Shown in pieces: positions 26,570 through 38,440 of a stretch of 64,000 nt of DNA (positions are counted from its first letter, which is position 1; every line of letters begins with the position of its first letter). The notes beneath the pieces were generated by a model. The model was not told the DNA's origin. It saw nothing but the letters and a program-made list of their open reading frames with translations, and did not search any database. The stretch is from Kuschelorhynchus macadamiae (lineage: Eukaryota > Arthropoda > Insecta > Coleoptera > Curculionidae), in the NCBI GenBank assembly GCA_030620095.1, contig JAUTXW010002173.1, positions 346,074-410,073 on the forward strand, in the 5' to 3' direction. A program made the position numbers and the translations under genes.

Positions 26570-27710
26570 AATCGTAACTTCCCACGTTATGAATCTTTCC
26601 TTTTATCGGGAATAGTGAAGTTTGGCCAAATTTAGTTCAGTACATAGTCATTTTTAATAACACTGATATATTCTCTTTTAAAGCATTTTTACTGGGCGCC
26701 ATTTAGTTCCCTTATATTGGATTCCTACCTATGTTTTACCAGTTTCCACTTATACCGCACTTGATTTTTGGGCATAAATTGAAATATATTTAATAAGTAA
26801 TTTTTAAATTTACACACATCATTTTATTACGTCATCTTGAAATTGAATTTGTTCCAGTTTATCCCTATAGCACATCTAATTTTTCTACAAAATTTAAAGT
26901 CAATTGAATGACATTTTTTTTTGTTTATTTTTAAAAATTTTATTTGACCGCCATTTTGTGCGGCTATCTTTGATTTTTACCACAACTTTACCAGTTTATC
27001 TCTATATCACACTTAATGCTTGCACAAATTTTGAAACTGATTTAATGAGTAGTTTTTTCAGGCCGATTTTTTAAAAATTTATTACGCCGCAATTTTGTTT
27101 TGCTATCTTATATTCATATCAACATTTTACCAGTTTATTTCTATGTAACGCTTGATTTTTGTGCAAACTTTGAGGTAAATTGGATAATTAGTTTTTTTAG
27201 TAATAACTCTTTTCATTCGACCGCCATATTCTTCAAGCGCATTAGATTTTTGCCAACATATTACCAGGTCATCCCCATATGACCCTTAATTTTTTATTAA
27301 AGTTTGAAGTCAGTCTGATGTAGTTTTAAGCTATGCCGCGAACTCAGAGACAGACAGACTGACGGAATTGATAAAAAATATTTTTGGGAATCTATGGACG
27401 CTAAGATGTAAAACTCAAAGGAGTGATTTTTTTTGCGATTGCAGACACTTTATTTGGCCGCCATTTTGTTCCGCCAACTTGAATTAGTACCACAATTTCA
27501 CTGGTTTATCTCTATACCACAACAGTTATAGTTTCACTAGGCTGCCATTTTGTTATGTCATATTGGATTTTTACCAAAATATTGCCGTTCATCTCCATAT
27601 GGCCTTTCATCTTTGACCAAAACTTGAACTCGATCAGGTAAGTAGTTTTTTATCTATGCCGCCAAACGATTACAATATTTCCTTTTTACGAGGGAAGTAC
27701 AAAAAATATG
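26570..27710 (+). repeat. Interspersed CGCCATTTTG-subrepeat family, copy 3 (longest)
   Basis: This is the best view of the family. It begins near CGTAACTTCCCACGTTATGA and ends with CCTTTTTACGAGGGAAGTAC, so the ends are roughly inverted (ACTTCCC...CGT / ACG...GGGAAGT). Between them lie at least six subrepeats of about 130 bp, each with a CCGCCATTTTGT-like block and an ACCAGTTTATC-like block. No reading frame is conserved. Confidence 0.75.
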
Positions 27711-28785
27711 GTATTATCTAGACACTTGAAAGAACAATATACCACTAATTTTTCAGAAATTGTTAATTAACATTTTTAGAGTGTTCGTTTATAACAAGTT
27801 TTTTCAAGTATGATAATTGTTAAAAAGCCACAAAAATTATTTCGCTTCATGGAAATCTTATCACAACTATATTATATGAGAAAAAACTGAAAACTTATTA
27901 GTTTCAATAATTAATAACAATTAAAAACATCACAATGCATAATCTCTTATAAAATATTTGTGACAAAGTCTCCACGAATTTGTTAGCTTACAATAAAATC
28001 ATTTTATGAAAAATCAGTGAGATATTGTTTCTTCAAGTATATAACCGTAACATTTTAAAAGGTAGGTGGTTATGAGTTTAACAAAAAAATTTGGAGTATG
28101 ATTATCTCCAGGATACCCTAGAAAAAATAAAATTTCCAGAATTTTGTCAAATTGCTATAGTAAAAATAAAGCCATTTTATTGGTTATATAAGTGTCAAAT
28201 TTTCAATTAAAAAATGGTGTTGAAAAGCTTTCCGTATACCAATATTGTGCGCTTCGTTATTTTGGATTTTTTTTTCGCCTGGTAAATCAGAGTCAAGGCG
28301 CTTGGAAACTTTTCTTGTAGTAATCCGACTGCAGAACTGATTGACCTAGTTTCCAGCACTAAAGTACCATTTACCTCAAATACCCTAAGGTTATTATTAT
28401 TTTTTTAGCAGAAGTTTTCTAGGCTAGAACGACTCCCAAATGTCGAATTCTATCACTTTGGATTTCGGGAATAATGAAAAAGGATTTTTACTTTTTTTCT
28501 ATATTTTTTTTATTTTAAAGATCACAAACAGTTTTGTCATTTAATATGCTGAGTTAACTGCGTCTTTTGAGATAGTTTGACTTTATTTACCTAGTGTTCA
28601 CGTTGTTTGAGAGTTTATTATTCAAGATAGAAAAAAATGTTGAATACAACAATTATCTGGTTTTACGTGAACCATAAGAATCTGTTAAGATAATAACCAA
28701 AAAAGAATTGTAAAGAAAAAATTTAGTTTCGACTTTGTTATTTTATATACAACACCCTGTATATTATTATCTTAATAATGGTGTA
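27711..28785. other. Unassigned AT-rich DNA
   Basis: No gene found. AACACCCTGTATATTATT at 28751 belongs to the dispersed motif described in the findings. Confidence 0.4.
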
Positions 28786-28797
28786 TCTTCTTGCTGG

Positions 28798-29045
28798 TTA
28801 TAAAAATACAGGGTTTGATACCTTTGTCTTTAAAGACAACCGAGAAATTTGACAAAAACCCTGCCCTAAGGGGCAGTGTGTTTCAAAGAAAAAGAACATA
28901 CAGTAAAGTCATTACAAAGAAATACATTGTCTCTTGTGGCACACTTTTCTTAATTTTCTCGGTTGTCTCTAAAGATAAGGGTATCAAACCATATTTTGAT
29001 AATTGGCATCTTACCCATTTATTGAAATAATATTATACAGGATGT
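28798..29045. mobile_element. Small inverted-repeat element (MITE-like)
   Basis: Left arm GGGTTTGATACCTTTGTCTT then AAAGACAACCGAGAAA pairs with the complement of TTTTCTCGGTTGTCTCTAAA and GATAAGGGTATCAAACC on the right. Arms of about 45 bp enclose about 120 bp. A 79-codon open frame through it is a by-product. Related but diverged cores occur at 34020-34200 and 37545-37720 (GATACCGGG...TTGACA...TATCTTGAAA...GGTATCAAAC). Confidence 0.65.
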
Positions 29046-29385
29046 TCCTACTAAATCGATACTAAATTTTTAAATTTGCAATTGATTTTTGTTTATTTTG
29101 TTGATAGATTCTGATGGTTCCGGTAAAATCATATAACTTTTATCAATATCTTATTCTTTCCTAAGTTATAAACTCTGTAAGTGGGTGTCACAATATACGT
29201 GAATGTACTTATTTATTTCCATAAGTGTTCTCATTTATTGTACTCATTTATTTCCATAAGTGTTCAACTTTTAGGATACATATTATTTTGAAGTTTCCTA
29301 TATTATCATTTTAAATGATTTTTGGTTGTTCATAAATTTAGAACACCTTAGATATAATAAATGTCTTTAATTCTATATAGTTCAA

Positions 29386-29391
29386 TTTATT
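29386..29391 (-). terminator. Candidate poly(A) signal of runt
   Basis: This is AATAAA on the minus strand about 490 bases after the runt stop codon, the first canonical hexamer found downstream of it. It would give a 3' UTR of about 0.5 kb. Weak on its own. Confidence 0.35.
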
Positions 29392-29742
29392 TTGTTAACA
29401 TAAGTAGAGAAAACTAAAGACTGTTTATACCAATTATATTTAAGACGGACGCTAAGAATTTGCGATGCAACAGGCAATTTAGTATTTGTCGAATACATTA
29501 TTATGTTGTTTGGCAATTAGGAATAGGTATTGAAATAAAAGTACCCCAGTTATAATAAATTGTTTTAATATCACTATTGGCTCAGTTAAAATTGCTTTAC
29601 ATCCATAGTTATTATTTTGTACAAAAATATCTAAATTTCTATAAAGACAGTTTACAGCTGCTATCACAAGTTCCAGTACAGATCGAATAGACTTTAAAAA
29701 TCACTAACGGATCCATAACATTACACGAAATACACATCTACA

Positions 29743-29775
29743 TATATACAGGTAACAAAATGTACAAATAAATAA
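29743..29775 (-). promoter_or_regulatory. Pumilio-type and AU-rich elements in the runt 3' UTR
   Basis: In transcript sense, the AU-rich nonamer UUAUUUAUU (29775-29767) is followed 16 bases later by UGUAUAUA (29750-29743), a match to the Pumilio response element UGUAHAUA. Both are known mRNA destabilising or repressing elements. Their place about 110-140 bases after the stop fits a short-lived segmentation-type mRNA, but in AT-rich DNA both could be chance. Confidence 0.4.
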
Positions 29776-29883
29776 ATTTTAACAATAATAACAAAAAAAG
29801 TGGTCGTTTCCGGTTAAAATTAAGTGGGGCGCTATTACTATAGAAAATGCATGGTGCCACAACCATTTTGCTTTACTTTTTAG

Positions 29884-32800
29884 CTAATATGGTCTCCAAA
29901 CCGATTTTGTTGTATTCATAACAGGTGGCGACATAATTTTAGTTCTGTTAGGACTGTGATCTGCAAGAGATTTCAAACTTTTCGAACTCGGCGCTTTAAG
30001 TTCGTTTTTAACTTTGACTAAAGTTTCCTTGTCTTGAACTGTAGAATCAGGATCCTGCGTTTCTTGAAGCAATATGCTCGCTGGCTTGATAGGCACAAAT
30101 GCTGACTTTACAACGTCAATATCCTCGTCATCAGATTGATCCGTTGATGACTGATCTACAGTAGAGTGGATTTTACTTTCTTGTTGCTGCCGTAGAGAAC
30201 TAGGAGTCGACATGGGCGATAGTCTCAGTGACAGCTGCTCCATGGGAGAAGCATTTACGATGTGGTGCATGTCTTCCAAAGGCGATATTGGCGACATCTT
30301 CGACATATCACTAGCTACCCCTGGTGGTGGCATTGACGGTAAAAAATTCGGCGTCGGGAAAGCAGCTGGCGGATGAGGGACAGTCATATAAAACTCCGGA
30401 CCTGAAAACAAGGCCGCAATTAAAATATAGTAATTAAAATGAGAGAGAGACCTCGGCCATATGTGCACCGAAATTAAATATTCTTTTGATCTCGGATTTT
30501 AATCAAAGTGGGCTTGATTTAAAAGCTGTATTTGTGTGAATAGATCGGGATGAATTGGTCGCCAGCGGGAAACTAAAAGAGAGATTTTAGAGGCGTGCTT
30601 TTTTGTCGGATGTGATTTTAATGCTACATGTTGCAAATTCACGTAGACTACGTTTAATATGATTTATTAACAAGAGTTTTTGATACAGGCAATGTGAAGA
30701 AGCTTATATCTTTTACTTATATTTAAGATTGACGCTATAAACATATTCTAAATGTTTAGTTGTGAGAATTGTATTAATTTTTTGGATAAAAATTTAAATA
30801 TCCAATGGGATATGATTTTTATTGTGACCAATTCGTAAATATAAAAATAACATTTACCTTTTCCCAGAGGTGTGTGTAGTCCGTTTGTGGGAATCATTGG
30901 ACCATTTCTTTGTCGAAGGTAGTCCAGGCCATACGAGGAATATACAGAGTCGATCCATCCAGGGTTAAACAGGAACGGATTGAACGCACCGGGTATACCG
31001 AGTCCATATCCGAATTGAAAATCTGCAACAAAAATAAATCAGTTATTAACGAATTGGTAAAGATAATTAGTTGAGGATTTTTAAAGGATCTGCTTTATCG
31101 CTCCTTAAAAATATTAAAAACCTAAAACAATGAGTTATAATCGCATGTCAAACAATAAAATAGAGAGCAAATAAATTTGATGGTGGTTAAGTGAGTGTCT
31201 TATAATTACTGCGGGGTATTTATTTTTTCCATTTTATATTAGGTATACAGAAGCTGTTTCTTAAACATGCCTAAAACTTCGCATCTGTGTTCCCTGACTG
31301 GTATATTTCATATATAGGGTGTTAAAATGAACAGAAGACATTTGAATATTGTGCATTCTTTGATAACCGTTTAGTTTATTAATTCGAAGATGGTTGTGTT
31401 GGCATATAACGGACCAAACTTTACGTTAGAACTGTCAAAGAAACTAGTCTTGAAATTTTTTTATATATTAATATTTTCAACCTCAACTGTTTAGAAGCTA
31501 GACGTATCTATATTGAAAAACATGGTGAAACGCGTGATAAAAAAAATACCAATTAATATCTTCCAGAAGTTGTTCAGTCTGAACCTCGATCTAAAAAAAG
31601 TTAAAAGAAATGAATAATTTTAAAATAGAAATCAGAGAAAGTATCGTTTACAGAAAAGCATGGTTATGGAAATTATCTGGCAGAATGTATGAGTTTCCTA
31701 TATTGGTTTTACAGTGAAATCCGTAAGCAAAAAGAAATTCATTGACATAAATACGTCTAATTAAAGAAATCAGAATGACTCGCCTGTTAATTTGCAATTT
31801 TTGGGAATATATAAAAAATTCAAATAGAGTAATAATTTTACAGCGGTGATGTGCTTTTTAAAACATTCTAATCAAAAGTATTTATTTTCGGCAAATTCCT
31901 GACCGTCTGTTTATAGTGTCCCTGACGACAATCCTGGCGAACAGAGCGGCAATACAAAATCGTGGGAGGGTGTAAACCATTTTAATGCTTGTTATGTTTA
32001 ATAAACAACCAGAACAATACTATTAAACCCAACATAAACATGCGCGTAGGGTATAAACAAATAAAACTTTTAATAGTTTGGTGGGTTTTGTCGGCGCATA
32101 AAGTCCAGTCAACAAACGGTAAAATATTTTATGTTTATTTTAATCGGAGTTTAACTGGTTGGCAGCATATGCGTTTGTATGTGTGCTTGGCATTTGGTCG
32201 ATTTAGTGTCGAAATTAAAATTTTATTTACAATTCGCTTGTTTTCGACAGCGCGACGTTTCATCTTTTTATAATCCGCATTTTATAACGTTGATACCCTT
32301 CCCCATTAATTTGGTCCATGTTACACACACGAAAATGTTTGTTTGCAAAGTTAGTGCCAAAAATACACGACATTGATATAAACGACTCAAAATATCTTTA
32401 AACGATGATTTTTTTATTTATGTGGAAAAACCAGGCTAGAAATCCACTTTAATATTAAAAAACGCATAAAAATGATAAGTTAAATCATAATCAATTTTAC
32501 TTTCCTCATTTTAGGAAGTATGAGAACTTGAAAAAAATTTTCCAAATATTCCCTATCAGATATTCCCCATCAGGGATCGTAGATCTAGAATAAAATTATT
32601 TCTTATTTCTGTCTGTCTGTCTGTTGTTGCTACCGAGGCGTAGTACCGGGTACTTCACTAAAACCACTTTCCTTTTTCTATATATAAAACATTGCAAACG
32701 TCAATCTATTTTTTATAAATTACTCTTTTATATATTCATACAATGGGTCTCTTTTTCAGATTTATGCATACCTATTTTAGGTGTGAAACCATTATTTAAA

Positions 32801-35327
32801 AAAAAACCAAGAAAATTGTCCAAAACTCTGCTATAAGAGTCAATGTATTTGTTCTACATTACTGTAACTAGGTGTGAGAATGTTTTATCTCTCTCACAGG
32901 CTCTCTTTCTCTCTCTGGCATGGGTTTTGCCACCATTTCGGTTGTTTTTTAATATACCAATGTACTAAACTGGTATTATGAGGATTAAATAATATATAGA
33001 GTGTTCAATTGATTAAACATTCCTTATTAGAAGGAGGAATTCGGTATGACAGTTCCGGCTGGAGATCTGCATTATTTCTTTCCTGTGTATGTTTCTTCTT
33101 TGTTTTAAATAAACTAGTAAAGTAAAAGTCGCTTTGTCTTTTTTATAACAAATAATTCAGGGTTAACAATGCCCAGAAAAATTTCCGCTCGAATCACGAA
33201 ACCCTGTCGTTAATTAGTGGTGAGTTTAAAAGAAATCAGTAGTGACATTTTTAAACGGCTTTAGTAATTTAGTATTAAGTAGCCTTCAATTTAAGGTTTG
33301 AGATCTGACTTACAAAATTCGGGGGGTGATTAAGGTCAAGGAGCCCTACTTGATATTTCTATACATTCGTAGTACATTTAAGTTTCCAAATTAAAATTAA
33401 GAATAGAAATAATACCCCGCAATATAGTAAAGTTAAAAATTTGATAAATACTTGAATCAAAATTATACAACACGTTATGGAGAGTGGAAACAGCAATAGC
33501 ACGCATAATAATTATAATTATTATTGTATTCATTTTTGAATTTTAATATCTGGTGATTGGTGAAAAAATATTGGCTTAATACGTTTTATTTAATTTTATT
33601 ATTAAGATTAAATACAAAAAAATAATTGTCAATAGGTTATTTCCTAATTATTGAAATTAAATGAACTACCTACGCGTATTATGATACAGGGATTTTTTTA
33701 TTTAAATAATAACACATTTAATTAAAAAATTGTCATTTTGTGTTATTTGCTATTTTCTTTACCGTCTTAATAGGCCACTTCGTGTGTAATAATTACTTTC
33801 GCCTCAATACTACCTCTTTTCCAACAGGCTTTAAAAAAATATATAAAAAATAGAACTAACTTAAAAATAGCACTAAAAATTAAAAAGTCCTTTTTTGAAG
33901 TTGCTTCTTTTTTATTTCATCCATATGTCAATTGTCAAACGTATGTAACACGTAACTTACTTTTTTTTTTAAATGAGACACACTGTATATCTTTATTTTA
34001 AATAAAAAAGTTACCGTCTCCTAATTTTAAGGATACCGGGCTTGACACTTTTATCTTGAAAGATAATTGAAAAAAATGAAGAAAAGCATGATAAGACCAA
34101 TGTGTGTGGAAAGATTCACTTTATTTTTTCACCACATGTGTCTAATGGCGCATCTCTTGTTTATTTTCTTCTTAATTTATAGGTATCAAACCTCGTCCAT
34201 TTAGAATCCGGAAAAGAGACCAATCTATTGAAAAAATGTACAGGGTGTCCTATCAAAAAACAAGTCAAGGAATACTTATAGCTTTGACACTTCTTTTCTG
34301 TAATATTCTGATATATTAAATAATAAGAAAATTATAGCACAATAAAATGTGGACAAATTAAAATAATCACGCTGTACATGTAACACGTGATGAATATGAA
34401 TCAAAATCAATTTATTTCATTGAATTTTACTGCAGTGGAAATTAGAAGTTAGTGTTTTAAAATGATATAAACATGAACCTTTTCAACATACTGGAAATAA
34501 TAAAAAATCATTAATTCTGGAAGAATTTATTGTAACTTTGCGTATGAAAGATATCTAATACGACTTTAAGTCACTTTTATTTAATGGTAGAAATGTTGGG
34601 TCGCATTCATGCTCCAACGTATCAATTGTAAAACATTGTAGTGATCTGATTTCATTGAAAAACAATCTCTCCTTACATAATTTGAATAAAATCAGTACAT
34701 GGAATACCAAAATCTGGATTAAAGAATAGGAAATTTATAACATTAAATAAAATTAGACGTTACAAAAGTATGTTTAAACTAGATATTATGATTAAATTCT
34801 AAAGAGTTGTCACGTCAAGTAAAGGACTGCTAAACATAACAAAATCTCTTCTCAGAAAGACGATACTTACTTGATTTGGTTCTTGGTTCTCTAGGCCCAT
34901 CCACCGTAACCTTGATAGCTTTGTTATAAGTAGCGATCTGGTAGTACGGAGTACAACTGATGGTGATAGTCAACGAAAAAGACTTCCCTCTGCCACTCCT
35001 TCCCACGAATCTTAAATCGTTAAATTTAGCCACCTGATTCTTCATAACCGCAGTACAGTTCCTCAATTCCGCACAATAGTTTTCATCGTTTCCCGCTTTG
35101 AGGGTCACTATCGTCCCATCCGGGACGTCATCCAAGGCCACCACTTTAAAGGCAATTGGCAAACTCTTATTTGACCTCCAGTGATTGGGTAAGGCACTGC
35201 ACAGCACCGCAGGACTACCCGTACGCACTAGCTCACCGTGGTACTCCTGCAACGTGTCCAAATAGTGATTGTACACGTCCGTCATTGTCGGCAGAATATT
35301 GTTGTTGTTATTTACTGGTAAATGCAT
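29884..35327 (-). CDS. run: Runt-domain transcription factor (runt orthologue), three coding exons, 379 aa
   Basis: Exons: 35327-34871, 31022-30858 and 30401-29884, joined in frame through GT-AG introns of 3,848 and 456 bp. MHLP at the N-terminus and an in-frame TAG three codons upstream fix the start. A poly-Asn run is at 6-10. The Runt domain spans about 27-152 and keeps the family's DNA-contact segments: GNDENYCAELRN (79-90), RFVGRSGRGKSF (106-117) and KVTVDGPREPR (139-149). Exon 2 begins at residue 153. The tail is rich in Pro/Ser, has an acidic patch (SDDEDID, 297-303), a sumoylation-type VKNE (338-341), and ends in VWRPY, the Groucho co-repressor tag. It should bind DNA with a CBF-beta partner (Brother/Big-brother in flies) in segmentation and neurogenesis. 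RunxA, RunxB or lozenge are alternatives; MHLP and the short N-terminus favour runt. Confidence 0.96.
31023..34870 (-). other. runt intron 1
   Basis: The 3.85-kb intron follows the Runt-domain exon, with GTAAGT donor and TTTTTGTTGCAG acceptor. It contains part of the duplicated composite repeat (33715-34215) and several ACACCCTGTAT-type motifs (31314, 33978, 34239). No coding exon is seen in it; the 94-, 65- and 70-residue frames on the plus strand have no domains. Confidence 0.75.
33715..34215. repeat. Composite repeat core, copy 1 (in runt intron 1)
   Basis: It matches 37085-37745 in direct orientation through blocks such as TAGGCCACTTCGTG, ATAATTACTTTCGCCTCA, ACAGGCTTTAAAAAA, GTCCTTTTTTGAAGTTG, TTTATTTCATCCAT and ACCGTCTCCTAATTTTAA. 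The other copy carries about 150 bp extra near 37290-37410. These copies lie on either side of runt exon 1. Confidence 0.85.
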
Positions 35328-35520
35328 TGGTAGCTAACTAAACACACACTAGATATAGTACTTAAAACACCTTAAAACGAAACCTTAATTATTACAAGTC
35401 GGCTAAAAAAAAAACGTAAAAGTATCCCGGAAAAATTTCGAAACGATCTTGACGCGCGTGGCTGACGAACTAAACTTTCTTTGCAAAGTGTCTGTCACTT
35501 GGAATTCTCACACTTGGACT
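35328..35520 (-). promoter_or_regulatory. runt 5' leader with Inr + DPE core promoter
   Basis: TCAGT at 35522-35518 gives a candidate start at A 35520. Counting that A as +1, AGACA falls exactly at +28 to +32 (35493-35489), matching the downstream promoter element RGWYV. Inr+DPE without a TATA at -30 is the architecture common in developmental genes of flies. The leader would be 193 nt. Upstream DNA to about 35830 is GC-richer, with GAGAGAG tracts, a CCCCCCACCCCCG run and a TATAAAAG (35700-35693) that could serve an alternative start. Confidence 0.55.
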
Positions 35521-35830
35521 GACTAACCGAGGTTCTAGTTTTTCTGAATATTAGGCTTTAGCCCCCCACCCCCGAGCCGCACCACCCCCCGGCAGAGTCA
35601 TAAAGGAGGGTAGTTTTTAAATACCAGAGTGTGATTTGTCCTCTTACAATAGACGGCGCGAGAGAGAGGTATAGAGTCTTTGGCAGCTCGAACTTTTATA
35701 ATCCAAGCGTGGGACAGAGACGGCTCTAGCCGAAGCCGTTCGGGATAGACAGAGACGCCCGAGGCGTATTATTGACGGCGAGAAGAGAAAAATAGGTGTT
35801 GGTAGTGAATGAAAGTGAGACGTGTGCATG

Positions 35831-36549
35831 TTTTAAATTTGACAAAGATCAAAGCACGGTCGCTCGTTTGTTGAAGTGAGATGTACTCTTTGGAAGAGTT
35901 AAATATGTGTGATCCAGAGCGGGAATAAAGCGATTTTGCCGATATCAAGAAACATACATTTTCAGATTCTTGAAATATCAAACCTAAATCATGGACTTTT
36001 ATAAAATTTTTAATTATTCCCCACTCGCACCTTAAATTTTTTCATGACTACTCGCCCCAGTTTGTATTGCATATAAAATAAATGTTACTCAATTTGTAAA
36101 AACAACAAAAATTAGACGCACACAAAAAGTATAAAAAATAATAACGAAACAATATTACATTTAAAAATGTGCTTTCTTTTATTCTTTTATTGTCTGATCC
36201 TATACACGTTTCCTTTATCCTACGATAAAGATAATTTGAATCAATACAGATTTAAATCCTCTTAGTCGTATATTACTTTTCTATTGAGTTCTTCTTTGTC
36301 TATCTGCAGCATTAATCTACTCCTAACATTTCATTAATTATTTCAAGTTATTCACTCGTTTTGAAAGTTATATTCTAGCTCAGTATATAGAAAATTAGAA
36401 AAAAATCATTTGAAATAGTTCACGTTTTGCTCACCCCAGTGCTCAGTGGGGTATCTAAGTATCCCAAAAAAAAATAATTGGAGTATCTTAACATTTAACC
36501 GAAGGAGTAACTACCGAACTACCGATTGTGACACCTATCGACATATTAA
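35831..36549. other. runt upstream flank, no gene
   Basis: AT-rich DNA without coding features. The 70-residue minus frame at 35769-35981 has no domain. Confidence 0.45.
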
Positions 36550-36555
36550 GCTTGA

Positions 36556-38440
36556 TGAATATACGAAGCAATGATTAATTTCGTGGTCCTTCCAACTAAA
36601 CATTTATTTATGTATAAATTAATACATCTGGCATATTTTAAGACTACCTTGAATGAGAACTGAAAGGATAATACTCTCTAAATTCTGATTTAAAAAATGT
36701 TATTACCCCAATAATAATTCCTTATTTGCCTTACCTTTTCATAAAGATTCACTGACCCTTGCCTGCAAAATTAAATATATTCTTCTGAATTTAGTCCAAG
36801 AGATCCCAATGATTTACTGCTCAGTGCCGACGAGGAACGTGCGATTTGTAACATTGGGCTGTGGACACTGTCAGCTTAGCATGGATCTCCCCTTCTTTTG
36901 TTAAAATCTTTAAACAACGATGCACCTTATTATATATTCTTATGACGGGTATTTATTTCACGCACATCTTATTTCTCACTTTATGCATTCACACTCACTG
37001 AAGTTGCCATTTTCTATTAGGTTAATTTTTTTATTTGCTTCCTCACCTTCACACTGTTTCACACACGGTCATTTTTGTATTTAAACAATTACACAGTTAA
37101 TTAAAAAATTGCCATTTTGTGTTACTTACTATTTTCTTGACCTTTTTAATAGGCCACTTCGTGCATAATAATTACTTTCGCCTCAGTACTGCCTATGTCT
37201 TTTCGAACAGGCTTTAAAAAATATATAAAAAAATAGGACCAACTTAAAAAAATGCTCTAAATATTAAAATTTGACTTTATGAAGTTTGCGTCAAACTTTA
37301 ACTCTCTATTGAGTGTCTACATATATACCACATTAAATAGACTCTACCTTATTAATTTGATAACGATTTCATAAAGCCAAATTTTCAAATAATAAAATAT
37401 TATTTTTTAATTTTTAGTCCTTTTTTGAAGTTGATTCTTTTTTATTTCATCCATGTGTCAATTGTCAAACAAATACACATAACTTTTTTTTAAAATGAGA
37501 TACACTGTATATCTTTATTGTTAGTAAATATGTTACCGTCTCCTAATTTTAAAGATACCGGGTTTGACATATTTATCTTGAAAAATAATTGAAAAAATAA
37601 AGAAAAGCGTCATAAGACCAATGTGTGTGGAAAGATTCCCTTTATGTTTTCACCACATTTCTCTAATGGCCAAGTTCTTGTTTATTTTCTTCTTAATTTA
37701 TAGGTATCAAACGTGGTTCATTTAGAATCTGCACGAAGTGGCCGATAAAAAAAATTCAGAAAATAGCAAGTAACATAAAATGGATTTTTTTTAATTAACT
37801 GTGTAATCGTTTAAATACAAAAATGACTGTGTGTGAAAAAGTGTGAAAGTGATGAAGCAAACAAAAAATTAACCTAATAGAAAGTGATAACCCCAGTGAG
37901 TGTGAATGCATAAAATGAGAATATACGAAGCAATGATTAATTTGAATGTCCTTCCAATCCATTTATTTATGTATAAATTTATACATCTGGAATATTTTGA
38001 TACCTTGAACGAGAACTGAAGGAATAATACTCTCTAAATTCTACTTTAATTACCCCAATAATAATTCCTTATTTGACTTATATTTTCTTACAGACTCACT
38101 GACGCTTGCCTACAAAATTAAATATATTCCCCTGTTTTTAGTCCAGACTTTTAAATTTCAAAATTGAATCCAAACATATGTAAAAGAATCTTAAGAGATC
38201 CCAATGATTTACCGCTCAGTGTCGACGAGGAACGTGCGATTTGTAACAGGAAATTTGATCGGGCAATGGACACTGTCAACTTAGTCAAGTTTTTAAACTA
38301 CGATGCACCCTATAATATATTCTTATGACTAGTATTTTCCTTTATGCGCATCTTATTTCTTACTTTATGCATTTACTTAAGTTGCTATTTTCTATTAGGT
38401 TATCTTTTTTGTTTGCTTCATCACTTTCACACTGAATCAC
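36556..38440. mobile_element. Composite element: direct terminal repeats plus nested inverted repeats
   Basis: Two direct copies of about 515 bp (36556-37070 and 37920-38440) both start GAATATACGAAGCAATGATT and share CCCAATGATTTAC, CGACGAGGAACGTGCGATTT and GAACTGAA blocks. They enclose a core (37170-37730, homologous to 33715-34215). The core is bounded by inverted arms of about 190 bp: 36975-37170 against 37732-37915, with CCACTTCGTGC/GCACGAAGTGG innermost and CACAGTTAATTAAA-type sequence outside. The direct repeats mimic LTRs, but no retroviral coding is present. A non-autonomous foldback element with duplicated flanks is the simplest reading. Confidence 0.75.

Noticed and set aside
35156..35341. 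61-residue plus-strand frame over runt exon 1
   Set aside because: Antisense shadow of the Runt-domain exon.
36556..38440. LTR retrotransposon (direct repeats of about 515 bp)
   Set aside because: The 0.85-kb interior has no gag or pol, and the direct repeats contain parts of the inverted arms, so a nested foldback composite fits better.
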